Source: JBQLZO01 sp052168315 (GTDB lineage: Bacteria > Planctomycetota > Phycisphaerae > Phycisphaerales > UBA1924). Taken from it: a stretch of 64,000 nucleotides of DNA. Location: contig JBQLZO010000050.1 in NCBI GenBank assembly GCA_052168315.1, positions 149,478-213,477 on the forward strand. Direction: 5' to 3'. The notes below the pieces were generated by a model. That model was given only the letters and a program-made list of their open reading frames with translations, searched no databases and was not told the DNA's origin. The position numbers and the translations under genes are program-made. Positions 51,258-60,900 of this stretch are shown piece by piece. Numbering within the stretch: position 1 is the first letter of the stretch; each line of letters starts with the position of its first letter.

Positions 51258-54200
51258 TCAGTGGAAGTTGCGGGCGATCGTGTTGAGTGCGGGCGCCATG
51301 GTGTCCAGTGATTCGATGCGGGTGGTGTGGAGGTGCACGACCTCGCCCTGGCGCTCGATCTTGCCGGTGGCGCACATGGTGGTGCTCGGGCGGGCCACGG
51401 AGCGGAAGCGTTCGAAGGTGTCGCTCCAGACGATGAGGTTGGCGATGCCGGTCTCGTCTTCCAGCGTGATGAAGACCACGCCGGAGGCCGTGCCGGGGCG
51501 CTGGCGGCAAAGGACCACGCCGGCGACCTGGACGATGCGCCCCTGTGGGCAGCGGGCCGGATCGCGCAGCTCGCCTGCGGGTGTGATGCCCCGCCCTTCC
51601 AACTCATTCCGCAGGAACGACATCGGATGGGCCCGGAGCGAGAGCCCGGTCGCGTCGTAGTCCTGCGTGACCATCCGCACCGGCGGGGTGATGGGCAGGC
51701 GGTCCACGCCGGTGTCGTCGGTGCCGTCGATCCCATCGAACAGCGGCATCGGTTCCTGTCGGAGCGAGCGTGTCTGCCAGAGCGCTGCGCGCCGATCGAG
51801 CCCCATCGACCCGAACGCATCGCCCCGGGCGAGGGCGCGGATGCCGCGGACCGAGGCGCCGCTGGCGCGCCAGAGCGATTCGATGGTGGGGAACGCCCCG
51901 CGGGACTCCACGGCCTCGGTGACACGGTGCGCATCGGCTTCGGGCAGCCCGGAGCACAGCCGCATGCCGAGGCGGATCGCGGGTCCACCCGCGCCCCATC
52001 CGTCCGGAGGCGCATCCGCCGGCGCCATCGCCGACGCATTGCCCTCCAGCGTGCAGTCCCAGGCCGAGTGGTTGGTGTCGATGGGCAGCACCTCGACGCC
52101 GTGCTCCCGCGCATCGCGGACGATCTGGGCTGGGGCGTAGAAGCCCATGGGCTGGGAGTTGATCAGCGCGGCCGCGAACGCCGCGGGGTGGTAGCGCTTG
52201 AGCCACGCGGAGGCGTAGACGATCAGCGCGAAGCTCGCGGCGTGCGACTCCGGGAAGCCGTACTCGCTGAAGCCCTTGATCTGCTCGAAGCACCGCTCGG
52301 CGAACTCGCGCGGATACCCGCGTTCGATCATGCCCGCGATGATCTTCTGCCCGAAGCGGAAGATCGCATCGCCCTTGCGCTTCCAGGCGGCCATGGCGCG
52401 CCGGAGGCGGTCGGCCTCGTCGGGCGTGAAGCCGGCGGCGACGATCGCCAGGCGCATCGCCTGCTCCTGGAACAGCGGCACGCCGAGCGTGCGCCCGAGC
52501 ACCGATTCGATGTCCGCGTTGGGGTAGGTCACGGGGTCCTGCCCGCTGCGCCGGCGCAGGTAGGGATGGACCATGCCGCCCTGGATCGGGCCGGGGCGGA
52601 CGATCGCGACCTCGATCACGAGGTCGTAGAACTCACGCGGGCGCAGGCGGGGGAGCATGCTCATCTGGGCGCGGCTCTCGACCTGGAACACGCCGATGGC
52701 ATCGGCCCGGCACAGCATGTCGTACACGCCGGTGTCGCCGGGCTCGCGCAGGATCCGCACATACGGCTCGTCCACACGCTGCGCTCCGGTGATCAGTTGC
52801 AGCGCCTTGCGGATGCAGGTGAGCATGCCCAGGCCGAGGCAGTCGATCTTGAGCATCCCCACCGCGTCGATGTCATCCTTGTCCCACTCGATGACCGTGC
52901 GGTCCTCCATCGCGGCGTTCTCGACCGGGACCAGTTCGTTCAATGGCGAGCGGGTGATGACGAACCCGCCGACATGCTGGGACAGGTGCCGGGGGAAGCC
53001 GCGGATCTGGCGGCAGAGCACGATGAGCCTGCGGATGGTCGGATCGCCCGGATCCACGCCAGCCTCGCGGAGCCGCTCGGGGGTGGCCGATTCGCCCCAG
53101 TGGTCCAGGTGCTTCGCGAGCCGATCGACCATGTCCTGCGAGAGTCCGAGCGCTTTGCCCACATCCCGCACCGCCGAGCGTCCGCGGTAGCTGATGACCT
53201 CGGCGGTCAGCGCGGCCCGGTCGCGCCCGTACTTGGCGTAGATGTGCTGGATGACCTCCTCGCGGCGCTCGTGTTCGAAGTCAATGTCGATGTCCGGCGG
53301 CTCGCCGCGTTCGCGGCTGATGAACCGCTCGAAGAGCAATTGCGACCCCGCCGGGTTCACCTCGGTGATCCCCAGGCAGTAGCACACCGCGGAGTTGGCC
53401 GCGCCGCCGCGCCCCTGGCAGAGGATCCCGCGGGAGCGGGCGAACCGGACGATCTCCTCGCAGGTCAGGAAGTACGCCTCGTAATGGAGCTCGGCGATCA
53501 TGCCGAGTTCGTGCTCGATGCTGCGGCGAACGGACTCGGGCACGCCATCCGGGAATCGCCGGAGCGCCCCCGCCTCGGTGAGCCGGCGCAGGTATTCGGT
53601 CGGCGTCATGCCCTCCGGCACCGGCTCGGCGGGGTAGTCGTATCGCAGCTCGTCGAGCGAGAAGCGGACGGCGCGGAGCGCCACCTCCGAGGTGCGTGCC
53701 ACAGCGCCCGGCCACTGCGCGAACAGGCGGGCCATCTCATCGGACGGCTTGAGATACCGCTCGGCGTTGGGCGCGAGGCGTCGCCCGGCGCGATCGACCG
53801 TGCATCCCAGGCGGATGCAGGTCAGCACATCCTGCAGCGGGCGTCGCTCCGGGATGTGGTAGCGCACGCCATTGGTTGCCACCAGCGGCACGCCGACGAT
53901 CCGAGACAGCGCCTCGATCTGGTGGCATCGCGCCATGTCCTCGGCGGTGTACGAGCGGCTCATCGCGAGCGAGAGGCGGTCGCCTGTGAACACCTCCCGC
54001 AGGCCTTGGAGGATCTCGATGGCGTGGTCGTCCAATCTCGTCGGCGGGTCCACGATCGCGAGCATGCCCTCCGAGTGCTCGATCAGGTCGTGCAGCGACA
54101 GGTCGCACTCGCCCTTGGGCGCGCGTCGCTTGCCGAGCGTGAGCAGGCGGCACAGCCGCCCGTAGGCGGCGCGATCGGTGGGGTAGACGATGATCTCGGG

Positions 54201-54515
54201 CGTGGTCGGCTCGTGGAAGCGCAGGCGGGTGCCGATGGCGATGGGGATGCCTGCATCTCTGGCCGCGACATGCGCCCGCACCACGCCCGCGAGCGTGTTG
54301 GTGTCGGCGATGGAGGTGACCGTGTGCCCGAGTTCCGCGGCCCGTCGGACGAGTTCCTCCGGGTGGCTCGCGCCGGTCAGGAAGGTGTAGTTGCTGGTGA
54401 TGGATAGCTCTGCGTACGCGGTGCCGGGCGGCGCGTGAGAGCGACCCCGCACGGTCTCACGCGAGCGGTCCTTGAACGGGTGGGGCACGGCCTTGTGGAA
54501 CGGCGCATCGGGCAT
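51258..54515 (-). CDS. dnaE2: Error-prone DNA polymerase III alpha-type subunit (DnaE2/ImuC)
   Basis: 1085 residues, the translesion C-family polymerase of the ImuA-ImuB-DnaE2 mutasome. Parts in order: PHP domain (YAELSITSNYTFLTGASHPEELVRRA, SIADTNTL); polymerase core with GRGGAANSAVCYCLGITEVNP, the catalytic PPDIDIDFEHERREEVIQ, and EWDKDDIDAVGMLKIDCLGLGMLT; fingers and helix-hairpin-helix region (GFSEYGFPESHAASFALIVYA); and a C-terminal OB fold (VAGVVLCRQRPGTASGVVFI, LEDETGIANLIVW). Shorter than replicative DnaE, as usual for DnaE2. Its start lies 3 bases after the imuB stop, so the genes are co-translated. Confidence 0.96.
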   Translation of the reverse strand: MPDAPFHKAVPHPFKDRSRETVRGRSHAPPGTAYAELSITSNYTFLTGASHPEELVRRAAELGHTVTSIADTNTLAGVVRAHVAARDAGIPIAIGTRLRFHEPTTPEIIVYPTDRAAYGRLCRLLTLGKRRAPKGECDLSLHDLIEHSEGMLAIVDPPTRLDDHAIEILQGLREVFTGDRLSLAMSRSYTAEDMARCHQIEALSRIVGVPLVATNGVRYHIPERRPLQDVLTCIRLGCTVDRAGRRLAPNAERYLKPSDEMARLFAQWPGAVARTSEVALRAVRFSLDELRYDYPAEPVPEGMTPTEYLRRLTEAGALRRFPDGVPESVRRSIEHELGMIAELHYEAYFLTCEEIVRFARSRGILCQGRGGAANSAVCYCLGITEVNPAGSQLLFERFISRERGEPPDIDIDFEHERREEVIQHIYAKYGRDRAALTAEVISYRGRSAVRDVGKALGLSQDMVDRLAKHLDHWGESATPERLREAGVDPGDPTIRRLIVLCRQIRGFPRHLSQHVGGFVITRSPLNELVPVENAAMEDRTVIEWDKDDIDAVGMLKIDCLGLGMLTCIRKALQLITGAQRVDEPYVRILREPGDTGVYDMLCRADAIGVFQVESRAQMSMLPRLRPREFYDLVIEVAIVRPGPIQGGMVHPYLRRRSGQDPVTYPNADIESVLGRTLGVPLFQEQAMRLAIVAAGFTPDEADRLRRAMAAWKRKGDAIFRFGQKIIAGMIERGYPREFAERCFEQIKGFSEYGFPESHAASFALIVYASAWLKRYHPAAFAAALINSQPMGFYAPAQIVRDAREHGVEVLPIDTNHSAWDCTLEGNASAMAPADAPPDGWGAGGPAIRLGMRLCSGLPEADAHRVTEAVESRGAFPTIESLWRASGASVRGIRALARGDAFGSMGLDRRAALWQTRSLRQEPMPLFDGIDGTDDTGVDRLPITPPVRMVTQDYDATGLSLRAHPMSFLRNELEGRGITPAGELRDPARCPQGRIVQVAGVVLCRQRPGTASGVVFITLEDETGIANLIVWSDTFERFRSVARPSTTMCATGKIERQGEVVHLHTTRIESLDTMAPALNTIARNFH

Positions 54516-54518
54516 CGG

Positions 54519-56117
54519 CTACCCCCACACGCCATGCACGAACCAGCGGGACGACTCCAGCTCGCGGAACACCCACAGCCAGCGCCCGCGCTCATCCTGG
54601 ATCGCGAAGTAGTCGCGGGTCCGCGCCCGACGACGGCTCACGCGCCACCACTCCGGACCGATCCGCTCCGGGCCCAGGCACGCCAGCACGCTGGCGCTGG
54701 ATTCGCGCCAGACGATCCGATGCACCGGACCATCCGGCGTGAGCGCGATGACCTCGGCCGGTTCGGGGCGATCGAAGAGCAGGGTCGGGCGTGGTGGCGG
54801 CACGCATCGGCTCGGTGCGCTCTCACGCTGCGCGATGTCCACCCGATCGCGCTCAACGGCCGGGCGGTACACCGCGCTCCGCTCGGGGCGATGCGACTCG
54901 CTCCGGTGTCCCCGCAGCACGCGATCGCGCCCCATTCGGTTGGTCAGCCCATCGATGAGCCGGGCCAGCGCCTCATCGTCGCCAGCCGAGCCCGGAGCAT
55001 CCCCCCACGCGGCCCGCTGGGTGTGGGCGATCCGCCCGCACTGCTGCGCGTGCACTTCAACACTCTCGATCCCGAAACCCAGATGCGTCCGCTCGAGGCG
55101 GGGGCGGATCAGCGACCACAGGTGGGCGGGATCGCGCGTGGGGCGGGCCATGGTGAACAGCAGCGTGGCCGGCGGCATGTCGCTGCGCACCAGTGTGAGC
55201 AGGAGCCGCAGCGCACCCAGTTCGCGGGCTGCGAGTTGGTCGCAGAGATCGCGAACGAGCGAGCGGACCATCGCCTCGATCGATTCCATGTGATGCGTGG
55301 GGCCGTCGAGGGCGAGCGCAGCGCGGATCGGGGTGTCGGGGCGCATCGGCTCGATCGTCTCGATGCCCCGCCCCAGCATGCGGTCGAGCCTGAGGAGCAC
55401 CTGATCGCCGAATCGAGCCGGGAGCACCGATCGCGGCAGGTCGATCAGCTGCCCGAGCCGCTCGATGCCGACCTCGGCGAGCGCGGCGATGGTGGGTCCG
55501 TCGATTCCGAGCGCGGCGACCGGGAGCGGCTCGATGGCGCTGCGCAGCTCGGAATCCGTGATGATGTGCGGTTCGCGCTGAACGCCACCGCCTGCACGCG
55601 TCGATCCGCGCACGGCGTACCGGGCCAGCGCTGCCGCGCCCGAGTAGGTCGGCGCGATCACGCCCACGGCGTGGACTCCGAACCGTTCGAGCGATGACAG
55701 CGCGGCACAGACGATCGCTTCCTCGCCGCCCAGTGCCCGCTGGCATCCTGTGATGTCCAGCAGCAGCCCATCGGGCGGATTCAGGGCGACCCGTGGCGAG
55801 AATCGGTGGGCCCAGTGTCCCAGCGCGAGCAGCGCACTGGCGGTGCGTGCGGCATCGTCGGGGGCGACGAGCGCCTTGTCGGGCGGGAAGGCGCTGCGGG
55901 CATCGGCGATGCTCATGCCGGGGCGCACGCCCGCCCGGAGCGCTGTCTGGCAGCACGCCGAGACCACCTGCCGCTGCCCCTTGGCTGCGACCAGCAGGAT
56001 CGCCGGCGAGTCTCCGATGCTTCGCGGGTTCGGTTGCTCACGCGCGCTGCCTCTGCGCCGGCGTCTGAACACCTCGATCGGGAGCATCGGGAACCAGAGC
56101 GACATCGCCCGTGTCAT
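54519..56117 (-). CDS. imuB: Y-family polymerase-like ImuB
   Basis: 532 residues, the hub of the mutasome that binds the beta clamp, ImuA and DnaE2. The start MTRAMSLWFPMLPIEVFRRR shows the Y-family fold but lacks the catalytic Asp of the DinB motif DMDAFFA, the known trait of ImuB. Other family parts: GMSIADARSAFPP, LLLDITGCQRALGGEEAI, GVIAPTYSGAAALARYA, LAEVGIERLGQLIDLPRSVLPARFG. The C-terminal portion ends with the ImuB tail (YFAIQDERGRWLWVFRE, WFVHGVWG). The open frame extends to 56417, but the ATG at 56117 fits the family and overlaps the imuA end by about 80 bases. Confidence 0.92.
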   Translation of the reverse strand: MTRAMSLWFPMLPIEVFRRRRRGSAREQPNPRSIGDSPAILLVAAKGQRQVVSACCQTALRAGVRPGMSIADARSAFPPDKALVAPDDAARTASALLALGHWAHRFSPRVALNPPDGLLLDITGCQRALGGEEAIVCAALSSLERFGVHAVGVIAPTYSGAAALARYAVRGSTRAGGGVQREPHIITDSELRSAIEPLPVAALGIDGPTIAALAEVGIERLGQLIDLPRSVLPARFGDQVLLRLDRMLGRGIETIEPMRPDTPIRAALALDGPTHHMESIEAMVRSLVRDLCDQLAARELGALRLLLTLVRSDMPPATLLFTMARPTRDPAHLWSLIRPRLERTHLGFGIESVEVHAQQCGRIAHTQRAAWGDAPGSAGDDEALARLIDGLTNRMGRDRVLRGHRSESHRPERSAVYRPAVERDRVDIAQRESAPSRCVPPPRPTLLFDRPEPAEVIALTPDGPVHRIVWRESSASVLACLGPERIGPEWWRVSRRRARTRDYFAIQDERGRWLWVFRELESSRWFVHGVWG

Positions 56118-56820
56118 GGGACCACCGCACGACCCACCGGCGTGCGTGCCGGGTTGGCTGCAGGACGCCCTTGCAGCGCAGGAGTTCGACTGTCCATCGC
56201 GGTTCGGGGAACCAAGATCGATGCGCGGGCCCGGCCAGGCCCGCGCCTTCCACCCCACACGCACCACCATCCGGTGCGGGCGCGACCCGCCAGCGGGTCC
56301 GCGCTGCCGACAGCGCCCGCTCTTCATCTGGTGGACGCGCCAGCAGCCCGATCGCGCCGCCCTCGGCCGCGGCGAGCTGCAGGCGGCGCGACAAGCCCAT
56401 GTCGATCCCACGCCCATCGGCGATCACGCACGCGACGGCGGCACACCTGAGCGCCTGGTCGATCGCCCATCCGCGATCGGCATCGTTCGGCGGGTCCACG
56501 AACACCGAGCGCTCAAGCACGCGGGGGTTCCGCAGCGAGCCCAGCGATGCCCAGCACGAACGCCCCACCCAGACGATCGCCCCGGCGCTTGGTTCCGCGA
56601 TCGCCTGCGCCGCGAGCGCGCTGAGCACCGTCAGCGCGGGGACCGGCGAGTACCACTCGTGGATGGCGCCGCGATCGAGCCTGGGCGCCTCGGATCCCCA
56701 CCCGGTGGGCATCGGCGCTCGATCCATCGTGGTGTGCGCCAGCGTGGTGATCCGCTCGCGCAGCGCATCGACCGGCGTGGTGGGCGATGGCTCGGGGTGG
56801 TCGGCAGCGCGGGATCGCAT
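56038..56820 (-). CDS. imuA: ImuA, RecA/SulA-like mutasome protein
   Basis: 260 residues. ImuA-type features: RGAIHEWYSP near residue 50, the RecA-like core AGAIVWVGRSCW then VFVDPPNDADRGWAIDQALRCAAVACVIADGRGIDMGLSRRLQLAAAEGGAIGLLARP, and the WRVAPAP segment. Walker A is degenerate, as usual in this family. It is the first gene of imuA-imuB-dnaE2, the damage-induced mutagenesis cassette. The ATG at 56820 abuts a strong inverted repeat, a likely SOS operator. Confidence 0.88.
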   Translation of the reverse strand: MRSRAADHPEPSPTTPVDALRERITTLAHTTMDRAPMPTGWGSEAPRLDRGAIHEWYSPVPALTVLSALAAQAIAEPSAGAIVWVGRSCWASLGSLRNPRVLERSVFVDPPNDADRGWAIDQALRCAAVACVIADGRGIDMGLSRRLQLAAAEGGAIGLLARPPDEERALSAARTRWRVAPAPDGGACGVEGAGLAGPAHRSWFPEPRWTVELLRCKGVLQPTRHARRWVVRWSHDTGDVALVPDAPDRGVQTPAQRQRA

Positions 56821-56845
56821 TCCGTTAGGGTATGACCAAACGGAA
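56820..56845 (-). promoter_or_regulatory. Inverted-repeat operator (probable SOS box) and promoter of imuA
   Basis: TTCCGTT-N12-AACGGAA with perfect arms. On the minus strand TTGATC lies upstream and TACCCT follows after 16 bases, so the repeat overlaps the -10 region. The cassette is LexA-controlled in other bacteria; the motif itself differs from the known GTTC-N7-GTTC and CGAAC-N4-GTTCG boxes. Confidence 0.5.
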
Positions 56846-56951
56846 CCCGATCAAGTGAAAATCCAATGCCCCGTGCGGCCTCGGGGTGACATCGCAGGCC
56901 CCATAATGCCATCGTCCCAGCCTGAAAAGAGCCGGTTCCACCGCTGATCGC

Positions 56952-57695
56952 TCAGAACAACCCCCGCTCCGGCTCCACCGGCTCGATCAGCGTGGGGTCA
57001 TCGTTGGCCGGGCTGTTCACCCGCCGGCTCACGCCCCACGCCTGAGTGGTGAAGGCCCCCGGCGCGCCGAACGCGCGGACCAGCCCCTTCGCCAGCTTGC
57101 CATCGGTCAGCTCGGGCGACAGCCACTCGCCCGCATCCTCGGGCATGACGATGCCGGGCATCCGGTGGTGGATCGCGGGCGCGAACCCCGCTGGCGTATC
57201 GGCCGTGAGCACGACGAACACCCCGCCGCCCACGCTGTTTCCATCACTCTTGCCATCGCGACCCGCATCCGGACTCCACAGCCCGGCGAGGAAGAACAAG
57301 GGCGCCTCGGCGTTGACGAGGTACCACGCCTGCTTCGACCCATCGCCGAGTTTCTCCCACTCGAAGAACCCGCTCGCGGGCACGAGGCACCGACGAGCCG
57401 CCATCGCATCTCGGAACATCGGGAGCGAATGGGCCGTCTCGATGCGGGCGTTGATGACCTGGCCGGCGGCAGCGCCACCCTTCATGCGCGTGAAGCCCCA
57501 CCGCATGGAGCGGAGGGCGATGCCATCCTCGGCACCATGATCGGCGCCGCCCCTTGCAATCACCAATCCCACCTGGCTCGGCGGGAGGTTGTAACGCGAA
57601 GGAGCAGGCTCATCCCGCTCACCGAATTCCCAGAACGGCTCGGCCAGCCTCTGCAATTGCTTCCACTTCCAGAGCTGGGTGAACCGCCCGCACAT
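56952..57695 (-). CDS. SRAP-domain protein (YedK/HMCES), abasic-site crosslinking
   Basis: 247 residues. MCGRFTQL begins with the catalytic Cys2, which forms a thiazolidine crosslink with abasic sites in single-stranded DNA. Further conserved parts: RYNLPPSQVGLVI (Asn of the active site), MRWGFTR, INARIETAHSLPMFRDA, RRCLVPASGFFEWEK with the catalytic Glu, FFLAGLWS and IHHRMPGIVMP with the conserved His. GAGGAGA lies 8 bases before the ATG at 57695, preferred over the longer frame to 57767. It sits upstream of the mutasome genes on the same strand, 131 bases before imuA, so the two may be co-induced; it makes this stretch a DNA-damage cluster. Confidence 0.92.
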   Translation of the reverse strand: MCGRFTQLWKWKQLQRLAEPFWEFGERDEPAPSRYNLPPSQVGLVIARGGADHGAEDGIALRSMRWGFTRMKGGAAAGQVINARIETAHSLPMFRDAMAARRCLVPASGFFEWEKLGDGSKQAWYLVNAEAPLFFLAGLWSPDAGRDGKSDGNSVGGGVFVVLTADTPAGFAPAIHHRMPGIVMPEDAGEWLSPELTDGKLAKGLVRAFGAPGAFTTQAWGVSRRVNSPANDDPTLIEPVEPERGLF

Positions 57696-57712
57696 CCGCG
57701 ATCTCCTCGAAC

Positions 57713-57892
57713 GGTGACATCCACATCGTTGATGAGCGTGGCGACGCGGTGCTGAGCCCTGTCGCACTCACTAAAGATACGCACGAGGGCGTGTCAAACG
57801 GCGCGAAGATATCCATTGCTGGCGACATCGATGGTAATGTGGACTCGGGCGACCTTGGCCTGCTGCTGGGCCACTTCGGAATCGGATCGTGA
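57713..57892 (+). pseudogene. Dockerin-tail gene remnant
   Basis: A plus-strand frame reads GDIHIVDERGDAVLSPVALT and ends with GDIDGNVDSGDLGLLLGHFG-IGS and a stop at 57892, one good dockerin-like EF-hand repeat. No start codon, signal peptide or ribosome-binding site is available, and a stop closes the frame about 30 bases upstream. It looks like the last 60 codons of a lost secreted protein, truncated by the SRAP gene side. Confidence 0.6.
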
Positions 57893-57980
57893 TGTGCCGT
57901 CAGGGCTGTATCGAGAGTGGGGTGACCACCTGAGCAATTGGTCCATCAGCCTGCACGCGGACCGTTCAACTCCAAACCCC

Positions 57981-60900
57981 TCAACCGCACATCGCCCCGA
58001 ACGCGCTGAGCAGGATGCCCAGATCGTCGGAGTTGGTCTTGCCATCGTCGTTGAGATCGCCCTTCGGCGAGGTGCCGAAGGCGCTGAGGAGGATGGCAAG
58101 GTCGTCGGAGTTGACCTGCTGGTCGGCGTTCAGGTCGCCGGGGCAGGGCTTGGATGATGTGCCCATCGCCGGGCGGAAGCGGAGGGTGGTTGAAGTGGTG
58201 GGGCCGTCGGGGTTCGCATCTGCCTGCGCGGCCGCGGCGGTGTCGTCGTTGAGCGTGACCAGTTCCTCGCTGGCATCGCCGGACAGGTCGCCGCTGCTGA
58301 CCAGCAGCGGTGCTTCGCCCACGCCCACATCCTCGGCCGGGGCCAGCACGATCTGGCCGCTGCCTTCTTCCGTGTCGTTGCGGAGGATCCGCACGAGCGG
58401 GCCCAGTTCATCGTCATTGACCACGATGGCCAGATCCGTGTCGCCATCGCCGTCCATGTCCCACCCGGCCAGCGATCTCGGCTGTCCACCCAGCGGCAGG
58501 TTCACCGGCGGGGCGAAGGTCCCCGCGCCATCGCCGACCACGATCGAGACCTCATCCGAGCCCGCGTTGATCGCCACGATCGAGAGCCGCAGGTCCAGGT
58601 CCTTGTCGAACTCCAGTTCCTCGATCCCGATGCCGGTGGGATCCGTGCCGACGGGGATCTTGGGCTGCGGATCGAGCATGCCGCCGCCGAGGTTGAGCAG
58701 CACGAGCACGGCATCATCGCCGCTGAGCGCGACCGCCACATCCACCGCGCCCGAGTTGTCCACATCCCCCACGGCCAGCGCCACCGGCAGCAGCCCGACT
58801 TCGATCGGCGGCTGCGGCGTGAACACGCCGAGGCCGTTGTTCGCCAGGCGCTGCACCGTGCCATCCAGCGCGTTGGCGATGACCAGGTCCACGACGCCGG
58901 GCGCTGCGAACGCATCGGCGACGATGTCGGCCGGGCCGCTGCCGACGGAGATGGTCCCGCCGGGCGCGAAGCTCGCGCCGGTGTTGCTCAGCAGGCTCAC
59001 GGTGTTCGAGCCGGCGTTGGTCACGGCGATGTCGAGGATGCCGAAGCCGCGGAGGTCGCCCAGCGCGATCCCGCTGGGCTGTGCGCCGACGGGGAACTGT
59101 TGGGCGCTGAAGCTGGTGCCATCGCCATCGTTGTAGAGCACGAGCACGGAGCCGGAGTCGGTTGGGCTTGGGCCGAGCAGGGTGATGGCGATGTCATCGC
59201 GGGCGTCGCCATCGAGATCGCCGACCGCCAGCGCGGTCGGCGTGCCATCGACGCCGACCTCGTCGGGGTCGCCGAAGCCGAGGAGGTTGGACAGCAGGTC
59301 CACGGTGACGATGGCGCCCTGCGGGAAGCCGTTCTCCGGCCCACCTGTTCCATCCGTGCCATCGGGGAGGCCCTGCCCGGCCGCAGCGCCCTCGGAGTAC
59401 TGGAGGCGCATGTACCGGCCGTCGCTGAGGCCGGGCATGAGCGCCACATCGAAGCGCGAGGCCGTCGGATCCACCGCGCCAGCGGTGAAGACCTCGAACG
59501 ACTCGCCGGGCATCGGCTGGTAGCCCTCATCGAGTTCGATGAACAGGCCACCGGCGATCTCGGCGGTGCCGAGGACTTCGAGGCGGTCGGACTGCCCATC
59601 GGCACCGACGCGCACGAGGAGCGAGCCGGCCAGCGCCGCCGAGCCGCCCGGCGGCGGGCCGATCTGGCGGTAGTCGCCGACGATCGTCAGCGTGCCGGCA
59701 TCTGCCTCGGCACCCGGAGTTACCGCACCCAGGTTCAGCACATCGGCCAGCAGCGAGCCCGATGAGGCGGCTGCGCCGCCAAGGCTGCCGATCTGGCCAT
59801 CACCGGTCACCGTGCCGCCGGGGAGCACGAGGAGCGCCGGCGACTCCACGATCGCGCCCGCGCCGACATACAGCGTGCCGGTCTGGCCCACCGTAATCGC
59901 CACGCGCTGCTCGATCCAGCGCGAGCCGTTGCCCACGAGCGACACCAGGCCGGTCGAACTCGGGTTGATGCCGATGCGGACCTCGTCCAGCGTGTCGGTG
60001 TCCAGCAGGCCGCCGTTGAGGATGTTGATCGTGCCCATGCCCGAGAGCCCGATGCGGAGCAGGCGGGAGTCGAGCGTCCATTGAGATCCCGCGCCGCTGA
60101 TGGTCGCGGTGCCATCTCCGCCGGCGTTGGTTCCAAGCGTGAGCGTGTCGAGGCGGTCGAGGCTGGCCGCCTGCGCTCCGGCCTGCAGGCCGGGGCCGCC
60201 GACGCGGAACGAGCCGATGCCGGATTGGCCGATGGCCATCGAGCGCCCGGTGCCGCTGGGGAAGGCCGCGCTGTGCCAGAACTCCGTGCCGGGGTTGAGC
60301 ACGCGGATCTCGCCCACAGCGTTGGGCTCCGTGCCCACCGAGATGATCCCGTCGATCGTCGCGATGGCCGAGCCCTGGACGACCAGATCGCCACGGTTGC
60401 CACGACGCCCAACATACGCATCACCGGCGACGGCGAGGAACGCCGCGGGATCCTGCACCTGCAGGCGGTTGTTGATGGTGAAGCCCGGCAGCGTCGGACC
60501 GTCGGCGATAACCATCGCGCCGACCGAGAGACCGGCCAGCGGCTGCGCTCCGCCGAAGTTGCGGACGGTGAGCGAAGCGCCGAGGTCGTCGTACTCGCCG
60601 ATGACAAGACCCGGACGCGCGATGCTGGTCGTGCCCTCGGTCAGTTCGAACGACTGCCCGGCGAGGTTCAGCGAGACGATGTCGGTGCGCATGGTCAGTG
60701 TGCGGGCCCGCTGCGGCTCCGGATCGCCCGGGAAGGCCAGGGCGAAGGCCGTGGGTGAATAGCCGGCCAGCGTGGCGTCGATGATGAACTCATCGAACGC
60801 GCTGAGCGCGCGGTCGCAGAGCCAGCGTGACGGATCGTCGAACTGACCACCGGAGGGGGAGGACCAGAGGTTGATCGACTCTCCGTACTGGGCGATGTAG

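Noticed and set aside
51327..54407. A 1026-codon open frame antisense to dnaE2
   Set aside because: Shadow of a high-GC gene: rich in Arg, His, Ala and Gly, with no domain, and dnaE2 on the other strand is certain.
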